The position numbers and the translations under genes were made by a program. Positions 1-6,312 of a stretch of 10,000 bases of DNA are shown piece after piece. The DNA is from Chrysomallon squamiferum (Eukaryota; Mollusca; Gastropoda; Neomphalida; Peltospiridae), in the NCBI GenBank assembly GCA_012295275.1, contig CM022675.1, positions 11,274,516-11,284,515 on the forward strand. The letters run 5' to 3'. Within the stretch, counting starts at the first letter, position 1. The number at the start of each line of letters is the position of its first letter. A model generated the notes under the pieces. The model did not search any database and was not told the DNA's origin. It worked only from the letters and a program-made list of their open reading frames with translations.

Positions 1-280
1 AAATAACAAACAACAACAAAAAAATAATAATAAAAAATATTAAATTCTATTAATAAAAACGACAAATAAATAAAAACTAAAATTACAGTAATGAAACTGA
101 CTGAAAAGGTCACCAAAAATTACACTAATAAGTAAAATAAATAAATTAATAACATGAAAAAAGGAAGAAAAAAAAAAAAAGAAAGAAAAAAAAGTAAAGA
201 AATACAGAAAAAAAATATTAAGAAAAAAAAAGAGCAAAAATTGTAATTAATTTTAGGAATCACTCGGTACATATATAAAC

Positions 281-282
<2 letters not shown>
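1..282. other. A-rich low-complexity spacer
   Basis: Almost entirely A/T. The plus strand is strongly purine-biased between about 155 and 240, with several A-runs interrupted by single G. The open frame on the complementary strand here (40-237) is a phenylalanine/leucine-rich by-product of the A-runs. I see no gene, RNA or mobile-element signature. Confidence 0.8.

Positions 283-327
<45 letters not shown>
283..327. repeat. (CTT)15 microsatellite
   Basis: Fifteen uninterrupted CTT units, GAA on the other strand. It passes directly into an ATT array with no spacer, so the two form one compound microsatellite. A homopurine-homopyrimidine GAA/TTC tract can form triplex (H-DNA); that is known for this motif class and was not measured here. 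Confidence 0.97.
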
Positions 328-363
<36 letters not shown>

Positions 364-372
364 GTTATTATT
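328..372. repeat. (ATT)15 microsatellite with one GTT unit
   Basis: Fifteen triplets, all ATT except one GTT at 364-366, immediately following and in phase with the CTT array. The junction is a single C-to-A change in the repeated unit that then spread through the right half. Confidence 0.96.
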
Positions 373-1051
373 CCATCTGTCGTTGTTATTCGTTTATTTA
401 TTAATTAAAATAAAATTAAAATTAAAACACGACAAATCATCAATAATTAATCACGCTAATGATTAAGGATCAAATTATCATACATTCATCTGCGACAAAA
501 AAATTACCTATAACAAAACACAACAAAAATCTTTTACCGTTAAAACGCAGCCACAAAACGGATAATTAACTCAAAAAAAAAAAAAAAAAAAAACAGTGCG
601 AGATTTATTTTTTGTTTTTGTTTCACTAAAGAGTTCTTAGCACTGCCTGAACTCAGTGCACACGAAGTTTCACCCGAGAAATGAATAAATATTTAACAAG
701 CGAAATCGACGTTTACAACCGACGTGAAAACTTGAAACTTTCTTCAGTGACACCGAGGCGTCACAATTTAGCGAAAATATCATTGTTCATTTTCTTTTTT
801 TTTTCTTTTTCTCTTTTCGTTAATTAATCCCAGAATGCAATTCACATGAGAAACATATATTTTTTTTTTTCATAAGTGTTTTCTTAATTATTAGTTCCCA
901 GAAGAAGAACTGAAAGAGGAAGACTACACTCTCTGTGTTAATTTGTCATTCCGAATGTATAAATAAAACAAGCTAACGAGATCATGCAAACCTTTCAGGG
1001 TATCGATATTTTGCACGAACATTCAGTAATGAGGTAATAGGTGGCACAGAG
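373..1051. other. AT-rich spacer with a less repetitive segment at 600-830
   Basis: No recognised gene. The stretch 600-780 is of ordinary complexity and carries several CpGs. It holds a 6-bp hairpin (GCACTG at 640-645 with CAGTGC at 654-659) and a near-palindrome at 747-764 (GTGAC/GTCAC arms). A 48-codon ATG frame runs from 681 to 827. Its first 33 codons have mixed composition, but its end is F/S-rich because it reads into a T-rich run, so it is most likely chance. T-rich runs lie at 790-818 and 861-870. An AATAAA lies at 960-965 (GTATAAATAAAAC context), with nothing upstream to terminate. Confidence 0.6.
573..593 (+). repeat. A21 homopolymer
   Basis: Uninterrupted run of 21 A. It could be a retroposon tail on the plus strand, but the sequence to its left is plain AT-rich DNA with no identifiable body. 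I treat it as a homopolymer tract only. Confidence 0.95.
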
Positions 1052-1173
1052 TTAGACACAGAGACATATAGAGACAGACAGAGTTAGACAGTGAGACATG
1101 GAAAAATACCAACACACAGAGAGCGAGCGAGAGAGAGAAAGAGTGAGAGAGAGATGGGGCGGGAGGGAGGGAG

Positions 1174-1251
<78 letters not shown>

Positions 1252-1295
1252 TGGGGAGGGAGATAGAGAGACAGACAGACAGACAGAGAGATAAA
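1052..1295. repeat. GA/GACA low-complexity region with (GA)36 core
   Basis: Purine-rich plus strand. It begins with degenerate GACA/GTTAGACA units (1052-1100), passes through GAGC/GAGA and GGGA variants (1110-1175), then a perfect (GA)36 at 1176-1247, and ends in GACAGACA units (1270-1286). Long RERE and SLSL frames on both strands are translation artefacts. The graded structure, with degenerate flanks around a pure core, is what ongoing expansion from a tetranucleotide seed would leave. Confidence 0.95.
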
Positions 1296-1572
1296 ATGAT
1301 GGGTAATTAAGGATGATAATGATTTTCTTGCTGTAATGAACCATAACTATATGTAATCTAATAAACACCAATTATAACATACTCTCACATAATTATATAA
1401 TTATGTAGATACTTACGAACTTGCATTCTTTATATTACGAATGGAAGATGATGAACATCCTGACTCTTCTCAAAGCAAAAGCCTCGTTTTGGATTATAAT
1501 AATAAAGATTCACATTACATGATGGTGTCACCTTTTGGTGTAACACGAACAGATTACAAAATAGAATTATAA
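1296..1572. other. Complex single-copy-looking segment with palindrome, stem-loop and 43-codon frame
   Basis: A non-repetitive island between two microsatellites. It contains a 20-bp perfect palindrome (1387-1406), a stem-loop at 1525-1546, and an ATG frame from 1441 to 1572 of 43 codons whose composition is mixed (acidic start, MEDDEHPDSS; end TDYKIEL). That frame stays open upstream to a stop at 1390-1392. I do not recognise the peptide. It could be a small-ORF, an exon remnant, part of a dispersed repeat or chance. Confidence 0.45.
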
Positions 1573-1599
1573 CTACGTATATACATATGTATATAGATA

Positions 1600-1720
1600 C
1601 TTACATACATATATAAATACATACATACATACATACATACATACATACTTACATACATACATACACACACATACATACATACATACACACATACACACAC
1701 ACACATACATACATACATAC
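1600..1720. repeat. (ATAC)n / (CA)n compound microsatellite
   Basis: ATAC units, with at least eight perfect copies at 1617-1648, are interrupted by single TTAC units and by short CA runs (1662-1669, 1684-1703). Looser TATAC/ACAC sequence extends to about 1760. The complementary-strand frame reading CMYVCMYV is a repeat artefact. Confidence 0.95.
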
Positions 1721-1794
1721 TCACTGACACATATACATAAAAACACAGACAGGCACACTGAAATGGATATAGAAAGATAATATTAACAAAATTT

Positions 1795-1912
1795 CACATC
1801 ACATCATGATTTTACCTTTCGTCGGGTTAAAGAGATCAACAAAATAAAATGCGCTAAACACTGGGCTAACTAATAGTTATCAATCTGTTCTGAAAAAACC
1901 CCCACACGAAAT
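1795..1912 (+). mobile_element. Diverged SINE-like fragment (cephalopod tRNA-derived type, tentative)
   Basis: The order ACCTTTCGTCGGG, then AGATCAACAAAATAAA, then GCTAAACACTGGGCTAACTA, then a C-run, matches my memory of the conserved tail of abundant tRNA-derived SINEs in octopus and squid (ACCTTTC, TCGGGGTCGATAAAATAAGT, ACACTGGGGTCGAT, CTAACCCC). Agreement is partial, with substitutions and small indels. No internal RNA polymerase III A or B box is convincing, so only the 3' part would be present. If correct, it is an old, inactive 5'-truncated copy and the best taxon clue in the window. It rests on recall, not alignment. Confidence 0.4.
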
Positions 1913-2290
1913 CATCTTTCTTTAGAAACAGTGACAAAATAATAATAAAGATAAAGCTTTTCAAAACTGATAAGAAAGATATAATGTGCATCAGCTGTGA
2001 CAATCTGTAAGTGGGTGGAGCTACTTAGTATACGCCTTTCGACCATTCACATGTGATTTCCCATTCCGTAAATGACTCTTGGATCGGTTCTTAACATTTC
2101 AGTATAAAAATAATATCAAGCCAGTATCAGCCCGCAGTCAGGTTATTTAAACAGTAATCAAAACAGAATAATGTTGTATCTGGTGTGGTACAGGCTGTAA
2201 TAATTTACCATCTCTCTATCTTCTGTTTCACCGAGAGAAATAGTGTGAAAGTTAAAACTCATTAAACGATTTTCGGATAATCATTCATGC
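1913..2290. other. Complex AT-rich sequence, no gene recognised
   Basis: Ordinary complexity without tandem repeats. It carries E-box cores CAGCTG at 1992-1997 and CACATGTG at 2048-2055, and a TATAAAAA at 2103-2110. A GCAGTCA initiator-like sequence (2134-2140) lies about 33 nt downstream of the TATA-like site. No open frame of useful length follows. The arrangement is suggestive but short motifs of this kind are common by chance. Confidence 0.5.
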
Positions 2291-2325
2291 GTCAATAATA
2301 ATAACAATAACGGCGATGATGATGA

Positions 2326-2395
2326 CTGTAAAAGTAGTAGTAGTAATAGTAGTAGTAGTTGAAGAAGTTGTTGTAGCAGTTGTAGTAGTAGTAGC

Positions 2396-2433
<38 letters not shown>
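2326..2433. repeat. (TAG)n trinucleotide array
   Basis: Degenerate TAG/TTG/CAG units, ending in a perfect (TAG)12 at 2398-2433. Preceding sequence (2295-2325) has short AAT, AAC and GAT runs. Complementary-strand frames rich in T or Y are products of the array. Confidence 0.95.
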
Positions 2434-2640
2434 AATAGCAGTAGTGAAAACAACAAGAACAGCAGCGATAAAATAAAAGATGATCCAACTGACATGTTAT
2501 TAAGTAAATAAGCAAAAAACTAAAGAAAATGAAAAAAAAAAAAACAAACAAATAAATAAATGAATGATGCCCATTAACAGGTCATTTGGAAACAAGTAAA
2601 GTATTTTAGCAGTTTAAGTTAATCGTCCACGATTTCGGCT
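2434..2640. other. AT-rich spacer
   Basis: Contains a run of 13 A at about 2532-2544 followed by AAAC/AAAT units (2545-2560), then ordinary AT-rich DNA. No gene or RNA signature. Confidence 0.7.
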
Positions 2641-2696
2641 ATGCATAATATTTTATTATTTCAATTTTATGCATAATATTTTAATATTTCAGTTCT
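2641..2696. repeat. 28-bp tandem duplication
   Basis: Two adjacent 28-bp copies, 2641-2668 and 2669-2696, identical at 25 of 28 positions (differences at unit positions 16, 24 and 27). Each starts ATGCATAATATTTTA. The unit is too long to be polymerase slippage on a simple repeat. ATGCATAAT fits the loose POU/Pit-1 type consensus (ATGNATAWW), so the copies carry two such sites 28 bp apart. Confidence 0.9.
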
Positions 2697-2823
2697 CTTT
2701 TCTTCACGAAGCTGTTATCGTCCCGAAACCAAAATGCATGCGGATTTGAATTTCATGCTGATATCATTTTTATGATGTTACCGTTATTTATATCATTTTG
2801 CGTAGCATGAGTTTTATATGTGT
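2697..2823. other. Complex AT-rich spacer
   Basis: Mixed sequence with a third ATGCAT (2734-2739). No gene seen. Confidence 0.65.
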
Positions 2824-2844
2824 TGTGTGTGTGTGTGTGTGTGT
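2824..2844. repeat. (TG)10 microsatellite
   Basis: Ten perfect TG units plus a final T. Alternating purine-pyrimidine sequence of this type can adopt Z-DNA. Confidence 0.95.
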
Positions 2845-2948
2845 TTTAATTATTTCTGTATTTATCAACGAACCTTCCACAATACTCTGTTTAGAAGACA
2901 AACGTCAAAAACTTTAAAAAAATAATAAAGTGAAAAACAAAACGCAGA

Positions 2949-2952
<4 letters not shown>

Positions 2953-3014
<62 letters not shown>
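2953..3014. repeat. (GA)31 microsatellite
   Basis: Thirty-one perfect GA units. Unlike the (GA)36 tract near 1200 it has no degenerate GA/GACA flanks: ordinary AT-rich DNA meets it abruptly on both sides. Homopurine mirror repeat, triplex-prone in principle. Confidence 0.97.
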
Positions 3015-3017
<3 letters not shown>

Positions 3018-3251
3018 AAAGAAAGGACGAATACAAATTTTATATATCAGTTTTTATTATTTCTGAAGCACCAGTTCAATTATTCAGTTATTACTATTAT
3101 TTTAATTTCTTATTTATTTCATTTTATATTCATCAGTATTATTTACATTTTCTTTCTCTATTTTATATTGCAATTTACTTCCATTTTTTATAAGAAATTG
3201 CGTTAATAATTATATTAAATTTAAAAAAAAATAAACGAAATCTAATAATAA

Positions 3252-3264
<13 letters not shown>
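3015..3264. other. AT-rich spacer
   Basis: T-rich then A-rich DNA with no tandem structure apart from short TTA and AAT runs. No gene seen. Confidence 0.7.

Positions 3265-3321
<57 letters not shown>
3265..3321. repeat. (AAT)19 microsatellite
   Basis: Nineteen perfect AAT units, preceded by degenerate AAT/AAA sequence from about 3240. Confidence 0.96.
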
Positions 3322-3322
<1 letters not shown>

Positions 3323-3383
3323 TTTGACAAGAATAATAACAGTTCAACATCCTATAGAATGAAATCGTTTATTTATATATATT

Positions 3384-3425
3384 TTTATTTATTTATTTAT
3401 TTGTTTATTTGTTTGTTTGTTTTTT
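3384..3425. repeat. (TTTA)n-(TTTG)n tetranucleotide tract
   Basis: TTTA units change into alternating TTTG/TTTA and then TTTG units. The same ATTT/GTTT mixture recurs at 5920-6020, and its complement at 6976-7085. Confidence 0.9.
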
Positions 3426-3648
3426 CATGTATTTTCCCCTAAAATTAATTTTAAATAAAAATATAAAATCTTAATTATTGAAATTTAATTTCTTGTGAAA
3501 TCTGTCAGTTATATAGCGTTAGAACTGATTTGTAATGAATATGTTAATTAAATTTAAATTTATAAAAAACGAAAAACAACAGCGTTATATTTATTGTTGC
3601 GCTTTAAATTATAAATAATATATTTATTCACGAAGTGAGAAAACAGAC

Positions 3649-3687
3649 AAAAAAAAAAAAAAAGAAAAGAAAAAAGAAAAAGAAAAA
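3649..3687. repeat. A-rich tract
   Basis: Run of 15 A followed by A-runs broken by single G. Could be an old poly(A) tail, but no element body is recognisable to its left. Confidence 0.85.
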
Positions 3688-3960
3688 TACATTTCTTTTT
3701 TAAAAATATTTTTATGACTATTTTATGTTAACAAATATAAATAAATCGCTTCTGTTACTACAATTATTTTAACGTTTTAACGTTTTTATTAATCATTATT
3801 TTACTTATTACTGTTGTTGTGCTTTTCATTATTTTGCTTGTTTGTTTATTTATTTGTTTTTAATTTGTTGTTTTTTTGACTGAATTTTGAAAAAAAGAAA
3901 TTATTTAGGTTTTAATTTATCACAATTTTATTTTCATTATTTATTGTATTAGTTTCACTA

Positions 3961-4406
3961 TGTTATTATTACTAAGACCGTGGCTACAACTACTATCTCA
4001 TCTGCTACTATTACATCAGCAACAACTACTTCTACAATTACTTTTAGACAATGGCTTCAGATAACTGCAATAGCTATTAGTCCTAGTAGTATAAAAACAA
4101 TTTTACGTACCACAATATTACTAGCTTCACTAAAACTGTTATTAGTATTTAATTATAATTCTGTTACCATTACCATTATAGCGGTTGCTACTGCTGCAAC
4201 AACAACAACGATTACTACTACTTCTAATACTAAAGTAGCAGTAGTAATAGTAGAGGTATTGATAGTAGTAGTAGTAGTAGTAGTTGTAGTTGTTGTTCTT
4301 CTTGTAACAACAGCAACAGCTACTACAACAGCTGCTCCTTATATTTCCATTACAAATACTCCAATAACTACGTCTACTATTACTACTACTATTACTAGTA
4401 TTTCTG

Positions 4407-4445
<39 letters not shown>
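3961..4445. repeat. Long degenerate trinucleotide array (ACT/ATT/GTA/GTT)
   Basis: About 480 bp of triplet-periodic sequence: TAC/ACT/ATT-type units (3961-4230), AGT/GTT units (4231-4297), AAC/AGC/TAC units (4306-4390) and a perfect (TAC)12 at 4408-4443. Because the period is three and TAG/TAA units fall out of phase, a 189-codon ATG frame (3980-4549) is left open. Its product is threonine-, valine- and isoleucine-rich with homopolymer runs and no domain, so I reject it as a gene. The AGT and ACT parts are mutually complementary. Confidence 0.85.
4274..4329. other. Imperfect 24-bp hairpin inside the trinucleotide array
   Basis: Left arm 4274-4297, 8-nt loop 4298-4305 (CTTCTTGT), right arm 4306-4329. 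Twenty of 24 positions are Watson-Crick pairs and two more would be G-T wobbles in RNA. It forms where GTA/GTT units switch to AAC/TAC units. Confidence 0.75.
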
Positions 4446-4678
4446 CTTTTCTTTTTATTATAATTATTATTTTATTATTTTATTATCACTGCTATCAAAC
4501 AACATCATCGTCATCATCGCAATCCCAATTATATTCATTATTTCGTTAATTTTTCTATCACCATCGCTTTCAGCAGCTACTTGATATTCATATATTCGGC
4601 TGATCTAACCTTTCCTTTATTTTATTTTTCCACAAGAATCTAGTTTATGTCGCATTCACATGTCAGACGGGAATACAC
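4446..4678. other. AT-rich to mixed sequence
   Basis: ATT-rich run (4457-4487), CATCATCG-type units (4502-4520), then sequence of increasing complexity. A 40-codon ATG frame begins at 4647 and ends with the stop at 4767-4769. Its composition is mixed but it is short and unrecognised. Confidence 0.5.
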
Positions 4679-4936
4679 GACGTCACCATACAAACCCAAT
4701 AAAGCCGGGGTGGGTGTTTTACAAACGGCCACCACCTCTGCAACGCAACTACTTTGCACCATCTGTTAACGTAGGTAATAAAAACTGAAGAGATACTCGC
4801 TGGCTCTTGTGTGTGGGTTCTATTGGTTAAACCAAGCCATACAAATCTGTCAGTACGAACGCAAATTTGTATTTTAATGTGTGATAACCTAGAAAATTAA
4901 AGCGGAGAGAAAAAAAAAAAAAAAGGAAAAAAGGGC
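4679..4936 (+). promoter_or_regulatory. Promoter-like segment (CRE half-site, CCAAT boxes, GGGGTGGG)
   Basis: In order: ACGTCA CRE half-site inside a GACGTC palindrome (4679-4685), CCAAT at 4696-4700, GGGGTGGG (4706-4713, a KLF/Sp-type CACCC box on the other strand), and an inverted CCAAT (ATTGG, 4822-4826) overlapping the perfect-arm palindrome TTGGTTAAACCAA (4824-4836). These lie within 250 bp upstream of a TATA-like site, in locally more complex DNA. Each motif is short and common. The clustering, not any one site, is the evidence. No transcript is shown. Confidence 0.3.
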
Positions 4937-4944
4937 TATAAAAA
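4937..4944 (+). promoter_or_regulatory. TATA-like box
   Basis: TATAAAAA preceded by GGGC in an otherwise A-rich run. An A at 4969 in TTTTCACCTC lies 32 nt downstream, the usual TATA-to-start distance, and opens a pyrimidine-only (CT)n stretch. In such AT-rich DNA a TATA match by chance is likely. Confidence 0.25.
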
Positions 4945-4970
4945 CCGAAAAAAAACAACTTTATTTTCAC

Positions 4971-5012
4971 CTCTCTCTCTCTCTCTCTTTTTTTTTTTTT
5001 TTTTTTTTTTTT
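4971..5012. repeat. (CT)8-T25 tract
   Basis: CT units at 4971-4987 run directly into 25 T. On the minus strand this reads A25 followed by GA units, the form taken by a retroposon poly(A) tail whose end has turned into a microsatellite. See the next block for the possible body. Confidence 0.95.
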
Positions 5013-5497
5013 CGGGGGTCCCATGTTTACGATGGTTCGGTTTTATTGTCCGAGGCGGGACACAATTTAATGGCACAAAACCCGCGAGGAATTAGAAACT
5101 TACAATAAAACGTCATTGAACGGCATAACGAATTAACATGCAAATATGTTCTTTTTACGACGTTACTAAGCCCTGATTTGAGTCTGCGAGTTTTCGCCGT
5201 AGAAATAAAACGTGGTACGAGGCGCGAATTCGCGAGGCTGGTTTTAAAAAGACTGCCAAAGTCTACTTTGCCGAGGGGATTATCACCGCACTTTCCTTCG
5301 GATTACCTCGACCAGCAGATGGAGGAGCGATAAGCCCTCTCCGCACAGTAAGTGACACGTTGTATATTCAATAACCAACATCTAATTTGTTTGTTTGACT
5401 AACTATGGTGATTTACAATTTGCGCGCGCGGAAGGACTTTCCGTCCGTTTCGGTTGCTAGTTCGGAATTCAGTTCTCTGTATCGATTATATATAAAA

Positions 5498-5501
<4 letters not shown>
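5013..5501. other. CpG-rich complex block of about 490 bp; possible minus-strand retroposon or plus-strand first exon
   Basis: Much richer in G, C and CpG than the rest of the window (by eye about 35 CpG). It is bounded by T25 on the left and T28 on the right. It holds CGCGAATTCGCG (5223-5234), GCGCGCGCG (5422-5430), a POU octamer ATGCAAAT (5138-5145), an ACGTCA CRE half-site (5110-5115), and AGGACTTTCC (5433-5442, one base from a classical kappa-B site). Plus strand: two overlapping stop-free frames, 5109-5330 (74 codons) and 5177-5371 (65 codons), with mixed composition and no suitable ATG, plus a GTAAGT at 5348. Minus strand: AATAAA (5042-5047) lies 29 nt before the A25. I recognise no protein or RNA. 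Confidence 0.5.

Positions 5502-5529
<28 letters not shown>
5502..5529. repeat. T28 homopolymer
   Basis: Twenty-eight T directly to the right of the CpG-rich block, giving it the same kind of border as on the left. A mixed frame on the other strand crossing this run encodes a lysine run and is an artefact. Confidence 0.95.
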
Positions 5530-5787
5530 GGAAAGAAAGAGTGAAAAAAAAAGTAATAATAATAATAAAAAAAAATAAAATAAATAAATAAAAGTGTATA
5601 TCTCAGCTGCGTACAAGGCCCAAGGTCAGATCAAATAACGTTATTAGATATACTGGTGAAATTTTTTTTTTTAAATTATTATTTTTATTTTTATTTTTTT
5701 TTTTTTTGTTGTTGTTGTTCCGATGTTTATTGTTTTCTCTTCTTTTTTGAAAAGAGAATTTTCGATTTATAGATTGTTATGATGATG
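5530..5787. other. AT-rich spacer with short homopolymers
   Basis: A/T runs with GAAA and AAT units (5530-5592), a small complex patch (5595-5660) holding the 12-bp palindrome AATAACGTTATT (5634-5645) and a nuclear-receptor-type half-site AAGGTCA (5622-5628), then T-runs and (GTT)4 at 5708-5719. No gene seen. Confidence 0.7.
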
Positions 5788-5886
5788 TAGGTTGTAGTAG
5801 TAGTAGCAGTATTAATATTAGTAGTAGTAATAATAATATTAGCTGTAGTAGTAATAGAAGTAGTTGTAGTAGAAGAAAAAGTAGTA
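5788..5886. repeat. Degenerate (GTA)n array
   Basis: GTA units mixed with GCA, ATT, AAT and GAA units over about 100 bp. Same motif family as the arrays at 2326-2433 and 4231-4290. Confidence 0.85.
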
Positions 5887-5919
5887 AATTTAAGTCACTG
5901 CAGTTGTAATAGTTTATTG

Positions 5920-5952
5920 TATTTATTTACTTATTTACTTTTGTATATATGT

Positions 5953-5983
<31 letters not shown>

Positions 5984-6020
5984 GTTTATTTGTTTATTTG
6001 TTTGTCTGTTTATTTATTAT
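5920..6020. repeat. (ATTT)n-(GTTT)n tetranucleotide array
   Basis: TTAC/TTTA units, then about seven perfect ATTT units (from about 5954), then GTTT/ATTT units to 6006. The right end is the left arm of an inverted repeat with 6028-6052. Confidence 0.9.
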
Positions 6021-6260
6021 AAATGAATTATAAATAAATAGACAAATAAATGTTGTTTCTTTTTTTTAAATTATATATTTTGGTTGCATTTTCTTTCTTT
6101 TCACATTCCATCTGTATTTATGAACTGTCTATTAACTGGATTATTTCGGGCCTAATCTTCATCTGAATTTACAAATAAAAACAATTATCGATTTTTATAT
6201 TAATCACATTCGTTAATAAAAATTAACGGCGGAAAAAAAAAAAGAAAACTGAGAAAATAA

Positions 6261-6262
<2 letters not shown>
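6021..6262. other. AT-rich spacer
   Basis: After the inverted-repeat arm (to 6052) comes mixed AT-rich sequence with a small complex patch at 6095-6165. No gene, RNA or element recognised. Confidence 0.7.

Positions 6263-6312
<50 letters not shown>

Larger units (their letters stand above)
3322..3960. other. AT-rich spacer with short tandem tracts
   Basis: No gene. It contains a TTTA/TTTG tetranucleotide tract (3384-3425), a tandem TTTTAACG pair (3767-3774 and 3775-3782), an A-rich stretch (3649-3687) and TTTG/TTTA units near 3836-3860. Everything else is AT-rich with stops in all frames. Confidence 0.75.

Noticed and set aside
1084-1371. Open frames of 67-95 codons on both strands over the GA tract
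   Set aside because: They encode only RERE or SLSL repeats produced by (GA)36.
1411-1417. Minus-strand GTAAGT donor (plus ACTTAC at 1411-1416)
   Set aside because: The minus-strand sequence before it has stops in all frames within about 60 bases and no good acceptor.
1573-1758. Minus-strand 61-codon cysteine/tyrosine/valine frame
   Set aside because: Direct translation of the ATAC/CA microsatellite.
5413-5616. Minus-strand 67-codon frame ending in a mixed-composition tail
   Set aside because: Its start and middle are hydrophobic and lysine runs from T28 and A-rich DNA. Only about 25 codons at the end are non-repetitive.
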